Origin: Henckelia pumila
Lineage: Eukaryota > Streptophyta > Magnoliopsida > Lamiales > Gesneriaceae
Assembly: GCF_033568475.1 (NCBI RefSeq)
Contig: NC_133121.1
Coordinates: forward strand, 27,325,374-27,389,373
Reading direction: 5' to 3'
Length of the DNA: 64,000 nucleotides
Position 1 is the first letter of the stretch; every line of letters begins with the position of its first letter. The position numbers were made by a program, and so were the translations under genes. Under the pieces are notes generated by a model that saw only the letters and a program-made list of their open reading frames with translations, ran no database searches and was not told the origin of the DNA. This document shows, in pieces, positions 58,123-64,000 of this stretch.

Positions 58123-58950
58123 TGTAGTAACCCGATCCTGTTTTAAGTAATTTAATAGCTAAGCATATTTATATGGTTAAAACATTATTAATGAATCCTA
58201 ATTTGGGTTTATTGAGTAAAAAATCGGATTCAAGACGTCTGAAAATGGTCCGAAGGTTATCAAGGGTTCGAGTAGTTCGGAAGATCCAAACTTGAACCAA
58301 GTCAGGGTCGGTGGTTCCGAAGTGTTCGGAAGGGTCGTTAAGTTCGGAAGTAAAAGGTGAGTTCGGAAGCTTTGAACCCACGATCGGAAGTTCCGAAGTC
58401 CCTCGTTCAGCCAGGGTATGTGTTTTGATTGGATTATTAGACGGATGACAGATCAAAAGCTCTGAACCTGGAGATCAAAAGGTCTGAACTCCGTCGGCAA
58501 CAGTGAATTGTCCAATCAGGGACACGTGTTTGGTGGATAGTGATCGGAAGCCCCGATCAAGCGATCGGCTTAGAAAAGAGTTCGGAACATCCGAACTGGC
58601 GATCGGAAGGTACGATCGTGGTCTATAAATAGGGGCCGAGTTTCTCATAGTAAGTGCATGTTTTGTTTGTGTGAGTTTAAATCCAGTGTTTGCTTCTCAG
58701 TGTTTTATCCGTCTTATCAAGGGCCGGGCGATAGAGAGGTGCTACGGGGCTTGTAGCGTAGCTGTGCTTAGGTCAGGGCCTTCAACATCAGCGGACTGAC
58801 GATGGACGCAGTCTTGGACTGTAGATAGTAGTTCACCTAGACCAGTAGTTGAGGTAAGTAAGTATTGACTGAGATAGCCAACGAGTATACATGTTTATGT
58901 GTTGCATTATTATGTGTTTCATTGTTATATGACATGAGATGCATGATATT
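58123..58950 (+). repeat. Element E 3' LTR, first 828 bp
   Basis: TGTAGTAACCCGATCCTG onward, colinear with the 5' LTR. Palindrome array at about 58255-58615, TATAAATA at 58624-58631. Broken at 58950 by element F. Confidence 0.88.
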
Positions 58951-60536
58951 TGTAGTGACCCGCACCGTGATCACCTACTAATCAGAAACTTAAGCATTCA
59001 ATTAAACATTAAATAATCCCAATCAGAGTAAACGCGGAATATTAAATAATACAAATACCAGTTAAACAAAACCAAGTGGTCAACCTTGCTATCCAGCCTT
59101 GGTCACAACCTAACCTCCCTGACCCCAGGAGAACTACCTGCAACTGCCCCATGGAATAGAGCATCCAGCCAACAAAAATAATCTAAAGTGAGTCTTACAT
59201 GATCAGTACGAGAGATGAGTTTACACTATTATATGCGCATGAATGCAAATGAAATGGGTACCAAGACACTCAGATCAAGAAACAAGCTCATAGACTGGGC
59301 CCAAGGTATATAGCACGTTGCGCCGTCGCATCAGGAGGTGGCTCATATACACATTGGATAATGGTGACCTGATACTCGTACATGTCTCCAACCATCACGG
59401 TGACCTGATACAAGACTTACGTATCCAAACATCCACAAAAACGTAGGGTGAGCACCCTACTACAGAATACCTCTAAGGTAAAGGCTCAATATGGTCATGT
59501 ATGCAACATACAGTCATGAAATGCTGTATATAAAGGCATATAAAACATGCAATCACATAATTCATGCAAACACATAATACATGCATACTCAATCTGGATA
59601 TTTCGAGTAATACTCCTACCTTTCTAAGGCAGATCCTAGAAGCTCCCCCTCTAGGTCCAAGCCTACCATGCAGCACTACAATGCATAAAATAACTATGCA
59701 TTACCTAGCATGCCAAAATCACCTAATAGGCTCTAAAAGTCTTAATTAAACTATAGCCTACTCCCTATTTACTATAGGAAACCAAATCCATACCTTCGTC
59801 TGTCGTCAGCCCGTTGATGATGCTTGCCCCAGAACTTGGCATAGCCTAGCTATGACCCCTGGACGCCTCGCCAGAGCTCCGTCGCTCGGCCACTATTATG
59901 GACACTGTCTGCTATAAAAATACTAATTCCAACTCCAACTCTTAAAGAAATAGTCCCGAAGTCCTTAAAATAAAGGCATAACGGGAGAGGAGAGGAAATT
60001 AAACTATTCAAATGAGGAAATCTTGACCCCTATTTATAGGCGGAGTTTGGATCATCCGAACCCCTCTTCGGACGGTCCGAACCTTGCATGAAGTCCACGT
60101 TGCATGCAGGACATGTTCGGACGGTCTGAACCCACTTCGGATCGTCCGATCCCACTCGTCCGAGACAATTGTTCAAACCTTTTAGACACTTGTGAATAAT
60201 GCACTTAGGACGGTCCGATCCTCCCTTTTGGATCTTCTGATCTAGTCATGTGACGTCAGCCATGACATCATCTCCTACACGAGATTGAGACACCTGTCTT
60301 TGGTGAGTTCGGACCGTCTGATCTCTCCCTCCCCCCGAACACTGTTCGAGCCTCTGAAATGCCCTGGTTCGGGCCCTCCGAACTGCCCGAGCCCAATAAG
60401 CCCATTAACCATCTTTTTGGGAATTTTGGACCCAAATCATTGGTCCGTTAGATCTTATTAAATCCCTTAATCTTGATTTATTAAATCTAAACATGATTAT
60501 CAACTTAATCTTGTAAAATAGAACCGAGCTACTATA
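58951..60536 (-). repeat. Element F 3' LTR (left copy)
   Basis: 1586 bp; plus-strand start TGTAGTGACCCGC, end GAGCTACTATA (terminal CA decayed to TA). Minus-strand TATA at 60031-60038, palindrome array at 60050-60370, and block CAGACGAAG/GTATGG near 59790-59805. Confidence 0.9.
60050..60370 (-). repeat. Palindrome array in the U3 of F
   Basis: About ten variants of TTCGGACGGTCCGAAC / TTCGGATCGTCCGATC lie upstream of the minus-strand TATA box at 60031-60038. TGACGTCAGCCATGACATCA (60251-60270) is embedded, the same TGACG pairing as in G and S1. Confidence 0.85.
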
Positions 60537-60569
60537 TTCTCGCCCTACTTCAGATATTTCGTCCTTGAA
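60537..60569 (-). promoter_or_regulatory. Element F polypurine tract and decayed palindrome
   Basis: Minus-strand AAGTAGGGCGAGAA (60550-60537) preceded by TTCAAGGACGAAAT (60569-60555), a mutated form of the shared palindrome. Confidence 0.78.
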
Positions 60570-60849
60570 CAATCTTAAGTATTGAATGCCGTTAACACTG
60601 AATAAAAATCTGAACATTTTTCAAGATATAACTGAAATACAACAATTTTCAAATCAACCCTGGAAAATTTTGTACGCATACTGCTCTCAAGTTCCCAAGT
60701 GGCTTCTTCAGTGCCTTGATACTGCCACTGAACTTAGAACAAGAAAAATTATCTTGTTGTGTACTACCTTATCCCAAAAACCTGCGATACTTGCTTGAAC
60801 TATGTCTCATGATATTGTCCAATATCACAATTATACCAATAAATCCTAG

Positions 60850-61620
60850 AGATACTTTTCTAGAAATCAACTTTATCAATCCTTGGTTAAATTAATTCCG
60901 ATCCCTCAACTTGTCGTTTCTCCCACTTCTTTCCAGAACAGTGGAGTAACAACATTATTGTCTGTAAAACGTCTCAAATGATGTCAAATCATTACTGTTA
61001 TTATAATTATTGTACGCGATATCGATCAGTGGCAACTAATCTTTCCATGCTGGACCAAAATCCAAGAACATGCTAGCAATATGTCTTCAAGAGTACGAAT
61101 TGTGTGTTCTGGCTGTCCGTCAGTCTCTGGGTGATAAGTAGTACTCAAACTAAGAGTAGTACCCATAGCACGCTGAAGACTCCCTCAGATTCTGGAAGTA
61201 AACCTAGGATCTCGATTGCTGACTATGCTCACAGGCACTCCATGCAATCGAACAATCTCTTGGATGTACAAACGTATCATCCTGACAAAACTGTAGTCTC
61301 GGTTATAAGAAATGAAATGTGAAGACTTGGTGAGTCAGTACACCTTAACCCAGATAGCATCACAATTCCTCGAGGACACCGGTAAATAGGTCACGAAGTC
61401 CATCGTGATCAGCTCCCATTTCTAGTCATGAATAGGTAAAGTGTGAAACAACCCTCCAGGTTGTCGGTGATCTGTCTGGACCTACTGACACACAAAACAT
61501 CTAGAGATATACTGATACACACTTTTATTCATTCCTTTCCACCAGAACCATGTATGCAGATCCTTATATACCGAAAGGATTCTCAGACTTAATGACTAAA
61601 ACTTGTCATAACACCTGTGA
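60850..61620 (-). pseudogene. Element F integrase remnant
   Basis: Minus-strand integrase in many frames. The finger region (FWWKG-like) is near 61560-61540. The VSSRDPRFT-like and [19 protein letters not shown] segments lie near 61225-61105, and an AYNN-like segment near 61010. Every frame has stops. No RT, protease or gag could be recognised further upstream (61620-63950). Confidence 0.78.
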
Positions 61621-63955
61621 CAACGTCGTTGTCCACAATTCCAGATTTACTGAAACCTGCAGGTTTTTTTCTTGGAAATATCAATATTTATTTTGTTGAC
61701 TCACAAGTTGATTAGTACAATCCTTAGTACTAATATAATGTCATCTATCTCATAACTTGAGATAACACCTGAAAATGAGAATATTGATTATCCTGCCACG
61801 GATAATAATAATTCATTGTTGAATTTTGACTTGCACTATTAGATGAACAAAACTGTTTCATCCCTCTTTGGAAAAGTCCTTAAATAAAAAAAAAATATAG
61901 CTAACCCCTGACTCGATCTCATCGAATCAAACTTATCAATGGCCTAACGCATCCATTAGACATCCCGAAAAATCAGAGACAACAATTCCGCTATACCTGA
62001 TAACTTTATATCTTAGCCGCTGTGATTTTTCCATGTCTAAACAATTGATGATATCCTATTAGTACCCATTGAAATTCAAACACTTACTAGATCAATTTCT
62101 GACACTAAAATCCCAAAAGTACTGCAAAAACATTTCTGAGTACCGCTTACCAGGGTACTCTATTCACCCAATTAGTTTCTTCCAATGATCAACAATTTCA
62201 CAGTTCAGTTCCTAATCACCAAGAAGTGAACAATTCCAATCGTTCTTTCTGCAAAATAACATTAACCTCCCCTATCACGGGGTCACAACATCTGTATCTA
62301 CCACAGATAAATTAGAAGCAAAACTTCTTATCAATCCTCCTTAAGCAGAAGGAAATCCAAAAGCTAAACTAGCATACTCCTTGGAGACAACTATGTCCAT
62401 ATGATAGTCACAAATAGTCATTGGGACCAAATATTGCACCAATCTAACTATTTCAAATCAAACATGAATACCAAAGTGCTCAACTTTCACTATCCAAGTG
62501 AATTCTTACAGTATACATGTTGTAATTAGCAGGCTCATGACATCTGTCAATCACTAACTAGATCAATCATCTGATAGATCTCAAACTCTTCTGATGCAAA
62601 ATGTTCTTGGTTAGGAAATACTTATCCCATCACAGTCCTTATCCACCAGAAGATCAAGTATCTTTTCAAGGTTATCAAACTGACACTAAATTATACTTTA
62701 ACGTAACTGTTGTAATGATCTCTAGACTGAGTAAATTTTCCATTCCCTTCTGAAGTATAAGAGACTTCCAGAATATCAATTGAAATATACTCCCCCATGT
62801 CTAGGCTTGATCACAGTTCACGTCTCCCAGTATAAATCATCTCAGTGTCCTGATAAAACTCATCTTAACTTGATACCCTCCAAACAATCTCTGAAGTATG
62901 AAAACTTCAAGAGCAATACCGACTAAATGTCGCGCTTCCTCACGTCTAGTCCCGGTTACAGTCCACAACTCTTGGTATTAATTTACCTGGCACTTATGAT
63001 CAAAATCTATCATCACAAGGCAACAACCTAAAGAGGTCAAAACAGTCAACTTGTTCTAAAGAAACCCGCCTAGAACAAACACTCGTCCCCCCTGATGAAT
63101 CGCATCACTCATGGCACTATCCACAATTAATTGATTAACTAGGTCATCCTAAGTAAACACCTAGTACTAATCAATTGAAAACATGCATAATTAAAAACCC
63201 ATTTATACACATGTTTAAACAAATGACTGATCCTTTAATCAATAACATCAAGAAAATCCCAAGGATTATAATTACAAAACTTGAACCACTAATCCAGGTT
63301 CTAATACAATCCTTATTACAATCCTATGCAATACATAACTGAATTAAAAGATTACACTGAAAGATGTACAATACAACAAAATATTAGTACATCAAATACT
63401 GAAATACATCTGATTACAATTGAAATACTGTTTACAACAAAACTCAATACAGTATTTAAATTCCTGCGGAAGTCTTTCATTCCGTTTACTGATCTTAAAC
63501 ATGAAGTTTTCCGTCTGCTACTCATGTCAGCAAACCTTCTTCATCGCAAGATCTAAAAGATAAAATCTTGCTAATCTACCGGATCTTTCCAATATTGTTG
63601 GGTTTCTTATCTGGTAGATGAGACAAGATTTTCCTGACAATCTCTCCAGCTACTAGTGAAGAGTCTTTAGGGGTGGCTTCCTTGGTCGACGCAGAATGAA
63701 TGACTATGTGACACACATTCCCTTCAACCCTTAGAAGCGCCTGGAGCACAAAACTATATCTTATCTTCCAGCTCCATCCCGCTGGGATCCACATAATAAG
63801 AAACTCTGATGCCAACCTTGGCAATGAAGATCATGGAAAATCTTAGGTATCTTGCTATTCCAAATCCTGATACTGCTATCGTCATTGAATCCAACTCGCA
63901 ATCCTACAAAGGATAACCCAAAATCAATACTATGTCCCAAAAGAATCTTATTGCA
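61621..63955. other. Internal region of F with no recognisable coding content
   Basis: Some 2.3 kb between the integrase remnant and the PBS, where gag, protease and RT would be expected. No motif of those domains was found in six frames. Either decay is extreme or the region was replaced. A short frame at 63824-63576 (minus) encodes no known motif. Confidence 0.5.
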
Positions 63956-63956
63956 T

Positions 63957-63968
63957 ACTCTGATACCA
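63957..63968 (-). promoter_or_regulatory. Element F primer binding site
   Basis: On the minus strand, TGGTATCAGAGT lies just inside the 5' LTR that starts at 63973, one mismatch from the initiator-Met PBS. Confidence 0.85.
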
Positions 63969-63972
63969 TAAA

Positions 63973-64000
63973 TGTAGTGACCTGCATCGTGATCACCTAC
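63973..64000 (-). repeat. Element F 5' LTR, first 28 bp at window edge
   Basis: TGTAGTGACCTGCATCGTGA and the following bases match the left LTR start at 58951 with two mismatches. Confidence 0.85.

Larger units (their letters stand above)
55316..58950 (+). mobile_element. Element E: pol-less gag-only LTR element, 3' LTR interrupted
   Basis: The 5' LTR (55316-56778) and first 828 bp of the 3' LTR (58123-58950) flank an internal region of only about 1.34 kb. That region contains a PBS, a damaged gag and a PPT but no protease, RT, RNase H or integrase. Gag runs into a short tail ending NEDFPDEF-stop, which resembles the PELF-type end of pol in the other elements. This suggests one internal deletion removed pol. 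Element F is inserted in the 3' LTR; the rest of that LTR must lie beyond the window. Confidence 0.85.
58951..64000 (-). mobile_element. Element F: minus-strand gypsy element, 5' LTR cut by the window edge
   Basis: The left LTR (58951-60536) is the 3' LTR. The right LTR begins at 63973 (TGTAGTGACCTGCATCGTG, matching the left LTR start) and runs off the window. A PBS lies at 63957-63968 and PPT-like AAGTAGGGCGAGAA at 60537-60550 (minus). Only the integrase portion of pol is recognisable. The internal region is about 3.4 kb, shorter than the 4.6 kb of G. It interrupts the 3' LTR of E. Confidence 0.85.

Noticed and set aside
63576-63824. 82-aa minus-strand frame near the window end
   Set aside because: Inside element F, adjacent to its PBS region, no gag motif and no family match recognised.

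Overview
This is eukaryotic nuclear DNA, almost certainly from a eudicot plant. It is AT-rich, dense with nested Ty3/gypsy LTR retrotransposons, and holds two intron-containing CC-NB-LRR (CNL) disease-resistance genes. The CNLs look like the R1/'late blight resistance homolog' group of asterids. I infer a Lamiales-like asterid from protein style alone; no database was searched.

The host genes are two tandem paralogues on the minus strand. NLR1 lies at 15944-19554 (883 aa) and NLR2 at 34493-37998 (882 aa). Each has a phase-0 intron between the CC exon and the NB-LRR exon, plus a predicted short intron in the 3'UTR. The broken 3' end of a third copy lies at about 33.5-33.9 kb. Both genes appear intact and would encode cytoplasmic immune receptors.

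The left nest (1-13.2 kb) has three levels. Element Z is cut by the left window edge. Element A (2248-12018, TSD GGTGT) sits inside the 3' LTR of Z. Reverse-oriented solo LTR S1 (3715-5219, TSD GTTGG) sits inside the 5' LTR of A.

The middle block (21-31.2 kb) holds Del/Tekay-like element B, which lacks its 5' end. An unrelated 1.87-kb solo-LTR-like insertion J (TSD ACAAG) splits its gag zinc knuckle. An endogenous pararetrovirus protease/RT fragment abuts the 3' LTR of B.

The right nest (38.4-64 kb) contains fragment D (gag and protease), split by minus-strand element C (39260-54076, TSD GGATT). C is in turn split by the young, nearly intact element G (42841-50123, TSD CAGCA, LTRs about 99.5% identical by eye). 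After D come a Copia-like LTR piece H, the pol-less gag element E, and minus-strand element F inside the 3' LTR of E.

Most of the gypsy elements share an initiator-Met PBS, a pre-PPT palindrome and a GGCTAACGACGGACGAAGGTAT-like block in the LTR. Several also carry arrays of GATCGGAAGCTCCGATC-like palindromes just upstream of a TATA box. The most interesting inference is a leader intron running from the LTR block to the gag AUG. It would join an AUG-free 5' leader directly to gag and remove the PBS from the mRNA. No bacterial-type systems, CRISPR arrays, rRNA or tRNA genes were seen.
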